In this document: one piece after another, positions 51,367 through 59,855 of the stretch | Numbering within the stretch: the first letter of the stretch is position 1 | Layout of the letters: each line of letters opens with the position of its first letter | Origin: Aldehydirespirator sp965200005 | Lineage (GTDB): Bacteria > Actinomycetota > Acidimicrobiia > Acidimicrobiales > Aldehydirespiratoraceae | Assembly (NCBI GenBank): GCA_965200005.1 | Contig: OZ241331.1 | Location: 1,302,001 to 1,366,000, forward strand | Length of the DNA: 64,000 nucleotides | Direction: 5' to 3' | Notes under the pieces: generated by a model | Databases searched by the model: none | What the model saw: the letters and a program-made list of their open reading frames with translations, nothing else | What the model was told of the DNA's origin: nothing | Position numbers and translations under genes: made by a program

Positions 51367-51831
51367 ATGCAACCAACAATCCTGGTGCTCAACGGCCCGA
51401 ATCTCAACATGTTGGGCAAGCGGGAGCAACACGTTTATGGCTCTCTGACCCTTGAAGAGATCATCTCTCAAGCGTCTGCATATGCGGCTTCACGGGGAGC
51501 CCGTCTTCGCCACTTGCAGTCAAACTCCGAGGGTGACCTAGTTGATGCGATCCACGCCGCGGCGGACAAAGGCGCCCGGCCAGCTGATGGCATCATCCTT
51601 AACGCTGGCGCCTTTACGCACTATTCGATAGCGCTGCGCGATGCGATATCTGCGGTTGACGTCCCTGTTGTTGAAACGCACATTTCAAACGTTGCTGCGC
51701 GCGAAGAGTTCCGACACAAGTCGGTCATTGCTGGCGTGTGTGTTGGTGTGATTGCGGGGTTCGGAGCCGCAAGTTACCGCTTAGCTGTTGATGCATTGCT
51801 CGATCATCTGACTACAACAGAGAGCGCCTGA
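51367..51831 (+). CDS. aroQ: 3-dehydroquinate dehydratase, type II
   Basis: Dehydrates 3-dehydroquinate to 3-dehydroshikimate. 154 aa, the usual dodecameric type II size. Motifs: LVLNGPNLNMLGKREQHVYG with the catalytic Tyr, HLQSNSEGDLVDAIHAA, LNAGAFTHYSIALRDAI, VETHISNVAAREEFRHKSVIAGVCVGVIAGFGAASYRLAVDAL with the catalytic His of FRHKS. The Gln-His in REQHVYG replaces the more common Pro-x of REPxxYG. It immediately follows aroK. Confidence 0.96.
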   Translation: MQPTILVLNGPNLNMLGKREQHVYGSLTLEEIISQASAYAASRGARLRHLQSNSEGDLVDAIHAAADKGARPADGIILNAGAFTHYSIALRDAISAVDVPVVETHISNVAAREEFRHKSVIAGVCVGVIAGFGAASYRLAVDALLDHLTTTESA

Positions 51832-51880
51832 TCCGAACATTCCGATGGAGCGATCAAGACACTCACGGTCAATTCACTAG

Positions 51881-52909
51881 ATGGCCAAACCGAGCATCCA
51901 GATTGAAGTTGCAGGTCGCTCGCTTCGTGTGAGCAGTCCGCAGAAGATCTACTTCAAGCGTCGCTCTGAGACAAAACTTGAGCTCATCAACTACTACCTT
52001 TCGGTCTCTGAGTCTGTGATGCGCGCCATGGGCGGGCGTCCTGTCTTGCTAGAGCGATACCCCAACGGTGCTTCAGGCAAGTCGTTCTTCCAGAAGCGTG
52101 TATCCAAAGGCGCACCCGAATGGTTGACAACCACGGTGGTCAGCACCCCCAACGGAACACTGTCCAACGCCATGGTGGCTACTGACATGGCTCACGTTTT
52201 GTGGGCAGTCAACCTGGGATGTCTCGGCTTTCATGTTTGGCCAAACAAAGCAGCAAACCCTGACTTTGCGGATGAACTGCGTATCGATCTTGACCCGCAA
52301 CCGGGAGTGAAGTTCAACAAGGTGCGTGAGGCTGCGCACGAGGTGAGGGCGGCGCTTGACGAGCTTGCACTTCCCGGATACATCAAGACAACCGGTCGGC
52401 GTGGACTGCATGTGTATGTGCGGCTTGAGCCACGCTGGACTTCATATGAGGTGCGTGCGGCAGCGGTAGCTCTGGCACGTGAGTTAGCCCGTCGCAGACC
52501 CGATCTGATTACCGACGCTTGGTGGAAAGAGGAACGCGGAAAGCGGGTGTTTGTTGACTTCAACCAGAATGCACCACACAAGACAGTGTTTGGTGCATGG
52601 TCGGTCAGAGCTCGGGTCGGTGCTCAAGTGTCTATGCCGATCCGCTGGGATGATATTGATGATGTGTCACCCAATGACCTGACTATTGCAACTGTTCCCC
52701 GTCTTGTGGCCTCAGATGGCGATCCTTGGGAGTCGATCGCCGAGCAACCGGCGTCACTCGAACCGTTGCTTGAGTGGCATCGACGTGACATGGCTTCAGG
52801 ATTGATGGACGCTCCATGGCCACCCGTATACCCAAAGATGCCCAACGAGCCTCCCCGTGTTGCCCCTAGCCGTGCCGCTGGTGCGCGCAAACAATCCGGC
52901 GGCACGTGA
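51881..52909 (+). CDS. stand-alone LigD-type polymerase domain (archaeo-eukaryotic primase superfamily)
   Basis: 342 aa. Related to the PolDom of LigD in bacterial NHEJ, which adds nucleotides at DNA ends. The metal motif is LRIDLDPQPG (D-x-D), the NTP-binding loop is KTTGRRGLHVYVRL, and the third acidic motif is RVFVDFNQNAPHKTVFGAWSVR. N-terminal RYPNGASGKSFFQKR matches the phosphate-binding pocket that recognises the 5'-phosphate. No ligase, nuclease or Ku is fused or adjacent, so this is a split or autonomous polymerase like mycobacterial PolD1/PolD2. It may act in gap filling or NHEJ with distant partners. Confidence 0.93.
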   Translation: MAKPSIQIEVAGRSLRVSSPQKIYFKRRSETKLELINYYLSVSESVMRAMGGRPVLLERYPNGASGKSFFQKRVSKGAPEWLTTTVVSTPNGTLSNAMVATDMAHVLWAVNLGCLGFHVWPNKAANPDFADELRIDLDPQPGVKFNKVREAAHEVRAALDELALPGYIKTTGRRGLHVYVRLEPRWTSYEVRAAAVALARELARRRPDLITDAWWKEERGKRVFVDFNQNAPHKTVFGAWSVRARVGAQVSMPIRWDDIDDVSPNDLTIATVPRLVASDGDPWESIAEQPASLEPLLEWHRRDMASGLMDAPWPPVYPKMPNEPPRVAPSRAAGARKQSGGT

Positions 52910-52951
52910 TCTAGCTCGCTCAGCACAACCCGCGACCCAAGGAACCTGTCA

Positions 52952-53878
52952 ATGTCGCCAAGACTCTCGATGCATCTGGTCAATTTCGCGCCCGAACCGC
53001 CAGGTAGTTGGCAGCGTCTGTTTGATCTCGCCCAGGCTGCGGATCGTGCCGGCATCGGACGCCTGGTGGTCTCAGATCATGTGGCGTTCGGCGAACGGCT
53101 AGATCGCTATGGCGATCCTGCGCGGGGTGGCATGGCTGGTGCCCGTCAACCGACCGGCCCCGATGGTGCCTGGCTTGAGCCCTTGACTGTGCTGGCGATG
53201 GTTGGGGCAGTGACTAGCCGCGTGCGCCTCTGCCCGATGGTGCTGCTGGCGGCGCTGCGGCGACCAGTAGTGCTTGCCAAGACGGCGGCGACCATTGATG
53301 TGCTGACTGGTGGGCGCCTTGATCTTGGTGTCGGGATTGGCTGGCAGCAGGAGGAATATGAGGTCGCTGGTCTCGAATACCGCACGCGGGGACACCTGCT
53401 CAATCACACCCTGGAAGTGTGTGAGACGCTCTGGACGCAAGATCGTGCCTCACTCGCTAGCAGCGAGTTGAGTTTCGAGGCAGTCCATCAGATGCCGAAA
53501 CCAACTACTGGCAAGGTGCCGATCTGGGTCAGTGGGACAGTAAATGAGCGTTGCATGGCACGCTTGGCTCGCTTTGGGTCAGGTTGGATCCCGTGGGGCC
53601 GTGACGGACTTGACATCGCTTCCGGCATTGCCACTATGCGAGAAGCGGTTGCAGATTATGGCCGTGACCCTTCGGGTATTGAGGTCGCGGGGGCGCTCGC
53701 GGTCAAGCGCGACAGCGAAGGCAAGCCGGTGATCGGCGAGACGATGGCATCGGTTGAGGGGCTCCTTAACGCAGGCGTGACGGATTTCCGGCTCGGTATA
53801 AAACCTCCTGGCGGTGTGGAAGCTGCTGCTGACTATCTCGCCAGTTGGGTAGGTGCATTCAATGCAGAAGTGGGATAA
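52952..53878 (+). CDS. LLM-class F420-dependent oxidoreductase
   Basis: 308 aa luciferase-like TIM barrel. Features are FDLAQAADRAGIGRLVVSDHVAFGERLDRYGDPARGG, WLEPLTVLAMVGAVTSRVRLCPMVLLAALRRPVVLAKTAATIDVLTGGRLDLGVGIGWQQEEYEVAG (the cofactor-binding block) and HQMPKPTTGKVPIWVSGTVNERCMARLARFGSGWIPWG. In actinobacteria this subfamily generally uses coenzyme F420; the substrate is unknown. The next gene starts directly at its stop codon, so they are co-translated. Confidence 0.88.
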   Translation: MSPRLSMHLVNFAPEPPGSWQRLFDLAQAADRAGIGRLVVSDHVAFGERLDRYGDPARGGMAGARQPTGPDGAWLEPLTVLAMVGAVTSRVRLCPMVLLAALRRPVVLAKTAATIDVLTGGRLDLGVGIGWQQEEYEVAGLEYRTRGHLLNHTLEVCETLWTQDRASLASSELSFEAVHQMPKPTTGKVPIWVSGTVNERCMARLARFGSGWIPWGRDGLDIASGIATMREAVADYGRDPSGIEVAGALAVKRDSEGKPVIGETMASVEGLLNAGVTDFRLGIKPPGGVEAAADYLASWVGAFNAEVG

Positions 53879-55426
53879 GTGAACATACAAACGGGACCAA
53901 CAAATCCGTTCCTTGCCGATAGCAGTAACCCGGTAGCTCATGGGCGCTGTGATCAACAGGACAACATCTCAGGCAGCGGGCCTGAGGGGCCCAGCGAAGT
54001 TCTCGGCTCCGATGACATTTGCTACGTAGCACTGGGCCCGGGCCACTTTGGTGGCAACACTTCGGGTCTGTATCCCGACGGTCGGCGGGTGATATGGACA
54101 AATGGTCGCCAACGGATCATCAAACTCGACTACGAGACCCTTGAGGTGCTAGCAACACTTCCGACTGGTACCGAAGCGATCACTGATCCGGCAGAGTTCT
54201 CTGCTTATGAGGCAGGCCTTGATGATCTAGAAGGCGATGATCTTGTGGCTCATGCCATCGACTTGGCCCTGCGTTTCATGACAGGCTTAGACGGGATTTA
54301 CTCGTTGCTCGACTGTGATCACACATTGTTTCTGGGCCGCAAAGACCATGCGGCCGCCTACGTTGAAGTCGATCCCGCCGATCCTGCGAGTGCCATTGTT
54401 GAGCGTGATCGCTGGTACAAACCCGAAGGTATTGATGGGTTCTTTGTTGGAATGAACATCACTTTCGATGGTCGGCTCGTGATGACAACAGATCACGGCT
54501 GGGTGGTGTGTCTTGCTCGTGACTTCTCAACGTATGACGCCCTGCAGCTCCCCGGTTCTGAGATAGCGGCCGAGCACTGTGCGAAGCGTGAAGCCGAATA
54601 CGGCCACACCGGTTATGGGTGGGTTCGGACGAGTTCTTGCGTTGGCGATGACGGAGGGATTTACGTTTGTTCTGTTGACACCATCCACAAAGTCATCTGG
54701 ACTGGCGAGCGACTGTCGCTAGATCCTGCAGACGGTGCCTGGTCGGCTCGGTACCGCAACGGTGGAGGCAACGGCACGGGCACCACACCGTCACTCATGG
54801 GCTTTGGCCCTGATGAAGATCGTTTCGTTGTGATTGGTGACGGTGATGAGGTTGTCAACATCACACTGCTGTGGCGTGATGAGATTCCCGAGGATTGGGA
54901 GCAACTTCCTGACGCTCCCTCTCGCCGGATTGCTGGAATCGGTCGGGCCAATATGGGTGATCCTGACAAGGTTGAAATCAAGACAGAGCAGTCGATCACC
55001 GTCTCGGGTTACGGAGCCATGACCGTCAACAACGAACCTGCTTCGATACCGGCTGGATGGCCCGTATCTCGCGGGCGGATGTTCAGCTTCTTTCTTGGTC
55101 ACAAGAAAGAGTTCACCCCTTATGGACTCCACAAGTACGAATGGGATCCCAAGCAACGTTGCTTACGTGAGGCCTGGGTGAACACAGATGTGTCATCGCC
55201 CAATTCGGTACCGTTTGTGGCTGAGGCCTCAAATCTCGTATACACATGTGGCACCCGTGGGGGCAAGTGGACTATGGAGGCGCTCGATTGGAGCACCGGC
55301 GAGAGCCGTTTCCATTACGTCGTCGGCGGCTCACGCTTCAACACCCTCGGCGCTGGTGTAACCATCGATGAAGACGGCCATCTCCTATACGGAACAATCT
55401 TCGGCAAAACCCGCCTCCTCCGCTAA
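53879..55426 (+). CDS. beta-propeller-like protein of unknown function
   Basis: 515 aa from GTG 53879, immediately after the LLM oxidoreductase stop. The sequence shows repeated strand-turn blocks with a trailing DGR/DGG turn: NTSGLYPDGRRVIWTNGRQRIIKLDYETLEVL, GMNITFDGRLVMTTDHGWVVCLARDF, CVGDDGGIYVCSVDTIHKVIW, AGVTIDEDGHLLYGTIFGKTRLLR. This pattern suggests a PQQ/SMP-30-like six- or seven-bladed propeller. There is no signal peptide, so it is probably cytosolic. Its tight coupling to a predicted F420 enzyme suggests a shared substrate or pathway. I cannot assign a family. Confidence 0.7.
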   Translation: MNIQTGPTNPFLADSSNPVAHGRCDQQDNISGSGPEGPSEVLGSDDICYVALGPGHFGGNTSGLYPDGRRVIWTNGRQRIIKLDYETLEVLATLPTGTEAITDPAEFSAYEAGLDDLEGDDLVAHAIDLALRFMTGLDGIYSLLDCDHTLFLGRKDHAAAYVEVDPADPASAIVERDRWYKPEGIDGFFVGMNITFDGRLVMTTDHGWVVCLARDFSTYDALQLPGSEIAAEHCAKREAEYGHTGYGWVRTSSCVGDDGGIYVCSVDTIHKVIWTGERLSLDPADGAWSARYRNGGGNGTGTTPSLMGFGPDEDRFVVIGDGDEVVNITLLWRDEIPEDWEQLPDAPSRRIAGIGRANMGDPDKVEIKTEQSITVSGYGAMTVNNEPASIPAGWPVSRGRMFSFFLGHKKEFTPYGLHKYEWDPKQRCLREAWVNTDVSSPNSVPFVAEASNLVYTCGTRGGKWTMEALDWSTGESRFHYVVGGSRFNTLGAGVTIDEDGHLLYGTIFGKTRLLR

Positions 55427-55435
55427 CCCCAAGGG

Positions 55436-56745
55436 CTAGCGGAGGCGGATTCGAACTTCGGCGGCCCGCTCTTCCAGAAGTCGTCTGGCTATGCGGCGGT
55501 TGAGTTCTGTCAACCAGTCCTTGGTGTCATCATCGAGACGCTTCCGCAGGTCGGCCTCGATCCACTTAGCGACCTTCGACTTGAGAACGGGATCGAGCGG
55601 CTCTTTGAAGTACTGTTCCATTCTCGGCCCCACGAACTGGTCAAGCACATACAGAGCTAAGTCTTCAAAGTCGCCACCGACGTGATTGAGTGCGGCGCGA
55701 GCCGTCAAGTGTGCAGACACTCTTGCAGCGGTACCTTTTGCCATCAGTTTCGCCCCCTTCTTCGCAGCAGCTTTCTTGCCTGCGTGTTTGGCGGTGTCAT
55801 ACACCTCGTCCACCTTTTTTTGGCACCACGCACGCCAGTGGATGACATCCCGGGTAGCGGGACAAGGCCTATCGCGAATATCGCAGCGTTGGCATAGTCT
55901 CCGTGGATCACGTAGTAGATCGCTCGAGCACCGTCCACGATGTCTCCGATTACCGGCAGGAATGACACGGCGTCTACCAGTGTGCCTAACCCGAGCCAAC
56001 TCTTTCCTCGGTGATATGCGCGATCGTCAAGCACCTCGTGTATGGCGTTGACGACATCGTCGGGCAGGTTGTATTCGAGCAGGAACAACTCGAAGTCTTG
56101 GCGTGACACGAAACCGTCGAGTTCGCCGCTGCCCTTGACGTCGTCGATCGCCGCGATGTATGGCAACACTGTTGACCAGGTATGTGACTTCTCCACGCAG
56201 GCGTCGATGTCGTCGAGGCTCATGTGGCCGTCCCGGTCGCCTTCATCGAAACCGAACTTTCCCTCACCGACCCGATTGAGGTAGTTGTCGTTGTCCCGAG
56301 CGGTCTCGACCATGTCGAAGTATTCGCCGTTGTCGAGGAGCCACTTAGCCGCCGCGGCTACCTCTGGTTCGGTCGACTGCTCGGCCCAACGAAGATCACG
56401 CCGTGACAGGATCCCATCAGCGCGCGAGGGATCGCCACGAGACTCGATCAGCGTGAAGTTCTCGCGGATGTGGTCGATAGCGCCGAGCGCCTTATTCATG
56501 TCGGGTCCGCCTGCGAGCACAAGCCGGGCACGACTGTCGAGGTCTTCGGCGTTGTCTCGCATCTGCTCGGCGATGCCGCGCGCCTGTCGCGCCAGATCAG
56601 GTACGGGTGACTCCAGCAGCACCTCGGCTTCCGCGAGCGGCTCAACCAGCGATTGAGCGTCCACATCGATGTCGTTTGCTGATTGCGCCATCAGTCCCTG
56701 CAGTTGCAGAGCCTTCTCTATGTCCATTGCCATTAGATCAACCAT
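55436..56745 (-). pseudogene. EF-hand/pretoxin-like protein with a frameshift in an A7 tract
   Basis: The first reading frame (56745 to about 55816) and the second (about 55815 to 55436) make one ~436-aa protein. It reads ...GMSSTGVRGAKK and then, one base short, KVDEVYDTAKHAGKKAAAKK. The break is in a run of seven A on the coding strand (T7 at 55815-55821). N-terminal ~95 residues are helical. Then come three EF-hand-like loops: SRADGILSRRDL (~108-118), DRDGHMSLDDI (~170-180), ELDGFVSRQDF (~208-218). Residues ~245-310 (SFLPVIGDIVDGARAIYYVIHGDYANAAIFAIGLVPLPG) look like the hydrophobic pretoxin region of polymorphic toxins. The Lys-rich C-terminal ~125 residues are unlike any domain I know. 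Confidence 0.65.
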
Positions 56746-56934
56746 GAAACATAATGAAATCAGCGATCACATCACTTTACAACACTCGATTCGGGATTGC
56801 TGAGATCCTTGGCCGACCTTCGGCCGGTAATGGGTGAGGCATGGCTGGCCGCCGAAGTGAGCAGTGAAGGCCATCGGACGGCTTCTCGAGCTGTGATGGG
56901 CACCGAGCTGTGATGGGCACCAAGATCGGCCATC

Positions 56935-57471
56935 ATGGAGGCTGTGAATACCAATCAGGTGTCGGCCGGCCTGGCGGTGCTCGCCTTCGTGGCGCTCGCT
57001 GCTGGCATCGCAAGCCTTGTCTTGGCTGCGTTGCCTAAGAGCAAGTGGCCAGCCAGCCTGCAGCACAACTTCAGGCCGTTGCTGTTGCCGGTCGCTCTAG
57101 GAATCGCGGCGGTGGCGATGGTGGGGAGTCTCTACTACTCCGAAGTTGCGGGTTACACGCCCTGCGAGCTGTGTTGGTATCAGCGGATCTGCATGTACCC
57201 GCTCGTAGCTGTGCTTGCAATCGCCCTCATCCGGCGTGACCGTGCGGGCGGCCTCTATGCCTTGCCGCTTACCGTCGTGGGGCTTGGACTGTCGATCTAC
57301 CACTACCGCTTGCAGCTTTCTGGTGGTGAGAGTTCGGTGTGTGACGCTTCGGCCCCGTGCACGTTCCGTTGGGTGGACACCTTTGGTTTCGTGACGATCC
57401 CGTTCATGGCGGCCTGCGGGTTCCTGGGTGTTGCGGGCTTAGCGCTGCTGTCGCTACGGTCGGCGCGATAA
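56935..57471 (+). CDS. DsbB-family disulfide bond formation protein
   Basis: 178 aa, four transmembrane helices. The quinone-linked redox CxxC is in GYTPCELCWYQRICMYPL, and the second extracytoplasmic Cys pair is SSVCDASAPCTFRW. DsbB reoxidises a periplasmic thiol oxidase using quinone. In actinobacteria VKOR more often does this, so a DsbB is notable. The next gene, a membrane-anchored thioredoxin, begins in the TAATG overlap and is the probable partner. Confidence 0.92.
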   Translation: MEAVNTNQVSAGLAVLAFVALAAGIASLVLAALPKSKWPASLQHNFRPLLLPVALGIAAVAMVGSLYYSEVAGYTPCELCWYQRICMYPLVAVLAIALIRRDRAGGLYALPLTVVGLGLSIYHYRLQLSGGESSVCDASAPCTFRWVDTFGFVTIPFMAACGFLGVAGLALLSLRSAR

Positions 57472-58160
57472 TGAGCAACCGACCGAAACTGCAAGCCGCC
57501 GCCACTTCACTCGAGGAATCGCCCTCGGGTTCGAACCCGCTAATCAAATGGCTGGCCCTAGGGGTGATTCTGGTGGTAGCCGTAGCGGTGGTCGTGGCGC
57601 TGCTTGCTTCCAGTGACGCCGAGCAGGCACAACTCGTCGGCGTCGGTAATGAAGTCTCGGATATCACCGTCACGGGTGATGCACTTTCGCGCTTCGATAG
57701 CACTGCGCCAGATGGCGATGTGGATGCCGTCGCACCAGCATTCGCAGCTACCACATTTGAGGGTGAGACGGTGCGTGTTGTTCCTGGCGACGGTCGCTCG
57801 AAAGTGATCTCGTTCTTCGCCCATTGGTGCCCGCACTGCCAGCGAGAACTGCCGCGCCTTAGCCGCTTGATTAACGAGAATGGCTTACCTGCCGGTGTTG
57901 ACATGATCGCTGTCAGTACTGCTGTCGCCTCGGATCGGGACAACTACCCGCCGTCGGCTTGGTTCGCTCGTGAGGGCTGGACTGAGCCTGTGGTTCGTGA
58001 CTCCGCCGCTACCGAGATCGCCCAGGCATATGGCCTGTCGAGCTTTCCCTACACCGTGTTCGTCGGTGGGGACGGAAGTGTGATTGTCCGTCTGAGTGGT
58101 GAGTTAACGGTTGAGCAATGGGAGAGCCTGTTCGCCCTTGCTGCCAGCAGGGCCGGCTGA
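57471..58160 (+). CDS. membrane-anchored TlpA/thioredoxin-like protein, probable DsbB partner
   Basis: 229 aa from ATG 57471 overlapping the dsbB stop by one base. One TM helix (LIKWLALGVILVVAVAVVVALLASS, residues ~24-48), a linker, then a thioredoxin fold: APAFAATTFEGETVRV, VISFFAHWCPHCQRELPRLSRLI with the active-site C-P-H-C, the inserted YPPSAWFAREGW typical of TlpA/ResA relatives, and the cis-Pro loop SSFPYTVFVGGDG. C-P-H-C is the DsbA-type dipeptide, favouring oxidation. Together with the DsbB gene it forms an extracytoplasmic disulfide-forming pair. Confidence 0.92.
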   Translation: MSNRPKLQAAATSLEESPSGSNPLIKWLALGVILVVAVAVVVALLASSDAEQAQLVGVGNEVSDITVTGDALSRFDSTAPDGDVDAVAPAFAATTFEGETVRVVPGDGRSKVISFFAHWCPHCQRELPRLSRLINENGLPAGVDMIAVSTAVASDRDNYPPSAWFAREGWTEPVVRDSAATEIAQAYGLSSFPYTVFVGGDGSVIVRLSGELTVEQWESLFALAASRAG

Positions 58161-58257
58161 CGTCTTTCGCCGGTCCGGTACGGGCGCGTTTGAGCATCGG
58201 TTCGCCTGATCTAGGGTCTGGTTTGGACAATCCATCCTTGAGCCGATTTAGGATCAT

Positions 58258-59433
58258 GTGGTAAGCACAACGCAGCCGTATCTCGTTGAGCGGATGCAGG
58301 AGTTCGGCGGTGCAACCGTCTTCAACGAGATGTCAGTGCTGGCGGCGCGCACTGGTGCGATCAACCTTGGTCAGGGCTTTCCTGATGTTGATGGCCCCGA
58401 TGAAGTGGCTCAAGCTGCCATCGATGCGATCCATGGTGGTTTCAACCAGTACCCGCCCGGGATCGGGTATGAGGTGTTGCGCCAAGCGGTTGCTGAACAT
58501 CAACGAAGGTTCTGGGGCCTGGAGTTTGATCCCGATAGCGAGGTGCTGATCACCGCCGGTGCAACTGAGGCGATTGCTGCGTCTGTGGTTGCTCTGGCTG
58601 GCCCAGGTGACGAAGTGGTGATCTTTGAGCCGTTCTTTGACATCTACCCAGCCGACATTGCCATGGCTGGAGCGACTCGGCGTCTAGTGCAATTGCACCC
58701 ACCGGAATACTCGTTTGATCCTGATGAGCTTGCGGCAGCGTTCGGACCGCGCACCAAGGTCTTGATTCTCAATTCGCCGCACAATCCGACTGGCAAAGTC
58801 TTTAGTGTTGAGGAACTTGATCAGGTCGCTCGCCTGTGTGTTGAACATGATGTGATTGCGATTACCGACGAGGTGTATGAGCATCTTGTGTTTGAAGGTC
58901 ACCGTCATGTGCCGCTGGCGTCACGACCGGGAATGGCTGATCGAACAGTCACTATTTCTTCGGGTGGCAAGACGTTGTCGTTTACTGGCTGGAAGATCGG
59001 TTGGGTGTGTGCCCGGCCGGCTCTGGTGAGGGCAATTCAGGCAGCCAAGCAGTTACTGACGTATGTGAGCGGTGGACCGTTTCAGCCTGCAGTAGCGGTT
59101 GGTTTGCGCCTTGGCGATGACTTCTTTCATGAATTGGCATCTGACTTGCAGGCACGGCGCGATCTGCTATTTGAGGGCCTTGTGACGGCTGGTTTCGAGC
59201 CGGTATTGCCACACGGCACTTACTACATAACTGCTGACATTCGCCCGCTCGGCGCATCCGATGGCCTGGAGTTCTGCCGTGCCCTGCCGGAAATGTGTGG
59301 CGTGGTTGCGGTGCCAATCCAGGTGTTATGTGATGACACTCAGTTGGGCGCGCCCTTCGTAAGGTTCGCCGCATGCAAACGCCGAGACGTGCTTGAAGCT
59401 GCTGTAGACCGCCTAGCCACCCTCGCCCACTAG
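58258..59433 (+). CDS. PLP-dependent class I aminotransferase
   Basis: 391 aa from GTG 58258. Fold type I aminotransferase: INLGQGFPDVDGPDEVAQAAIDAI, NQYPPGIGYEVLRQAVAEHQRR, AGATEAIAASVVALAGPGDEVVIFEPFFDIYP, LILNSPHNPTGKVFS, AITDEVYEHLVFEG (Asp and Tyr binding PLP) and the Schiff-base Lys in SSGGKTLSFTGWKIGW. This group includes N-succinyldiaminopimelate aminotransferase (DapC), methionine and kynurenine aminotransferases. The actinobacterial homologue most like it is annotated DapC, but specificity cannot be fixed here. Confidence 0.9.
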   Translation: MVSTTQPYLVERMQEFGGATVFNEMSVLAARTGAINLGQGFPDVDGPDEVAQAAIDAIHGGFNQYPPGIGYEVLRQAVAEHQRRFWGLEFDPDSEVLITAGATEAIAASVVALAGPGDEVVIFEPFFDIYPADIAMAGATRRLVQLHPPEYSFDPDELAAAFGPRTKVLILNSPHNPTGKVFSVEELDQVARLCVEHDVIAITDEVYEHLVFEGHRHVPLASRPGMADRTVTISSGGKTLSFTGWKIGWVCARPALVRAIQAAKQLLTYVSGGPFQPAVAVGLRLGDDFFHELASDLQARRDLLFEGLVTAGFEPVLPHGTYYITADIRPLGASDGLEFCRALPEMCGVVAVPIQVLCDDTQLGAPFVRFAACKRRDVLEAAVDRLATLAH

Positions 59434-59630
59434 CAAACTCACCTCCGAGCATCTGAGTACGGCTCTTAGGTCTTCTGATCCAGGGGTTCGCCAAGACCGA
59501 TCGTTCGGCTATCACTTCGCACCGCACCAGTGGACGGGAGACACCTGTCGACCTTCTTGCAAACGGACCAACGACGAGTTGGCAGGCAACTGCCATGAAT
59601 CTGGCAGGCTTTAACGGGTTTCTAGCGATG

Positions 59631-59681
59631 TTGACCACCTAAAGCATGGTTGGATGATCTCACCGTGAGTACAGAACTCAC
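59631..59681 (+). promoter_or_regulatory. candidate promoter and inverted-repeat operator before the small membrane peptide
   Basis: TTGACC (59631-59636) and GATGAT (59653-59658) give a -35/-10 pair with a 16-base spacer. Immediately downstream is a perfect inverted repeat, GTGAGT-N5-ACTCAC (59665-59681), overlapping the expected transcript start. The rest of the 264-base gap after the aminotransferase (59434-59630) shows nothing I can name. Confidence 0.4.
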
Positions 59682-59697
59682 AAGAAAGGAGATCACC

Positions 59698-59823
59698 ATG
59701 ACCACTACGCGGAAATCCAACGTCTTCGCGGCGAGAGCGAAGGGGACGTGCCGCTGGCTTGTCGTGCCGGCAATCATCGCAGTGCTCCTATCGGTTCTTC
59801 TAAACCCGATATCGGTGCCCTGA
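59698..59823 (+). CDS. 41-aa cationic membrane peptide
   Basis: ATG 59698 follows a near-perfect ribosome site AAAGGAG (59685-59691). The product has a basic head (TTTRKSNVFAARAKGTCRW) and one hydrophobic helix (LVVPAIIAVLLSVLLNPISVP). Its stop is followed at once by another AAAGGAG, so the lipoprotein gene downstream is probably translationally coupled. It resembles small membrane peptides and type I-like toxins only in general form; the family is unknown. Confidence 0.5.
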   Translation: MTTTRKSNVFAARAKGTCRWLVVPAIIAVLLSVLLNPISVP

Positions 59824-59855
59824 AAGGAGTTAATCCCATCGAGAAGGAATTTCGG

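Noticed and set aside
58982..59638. 218-codon minus-strand frame
   Set aside because: Mostly antisense to the aminotransferase; no recognisable features.
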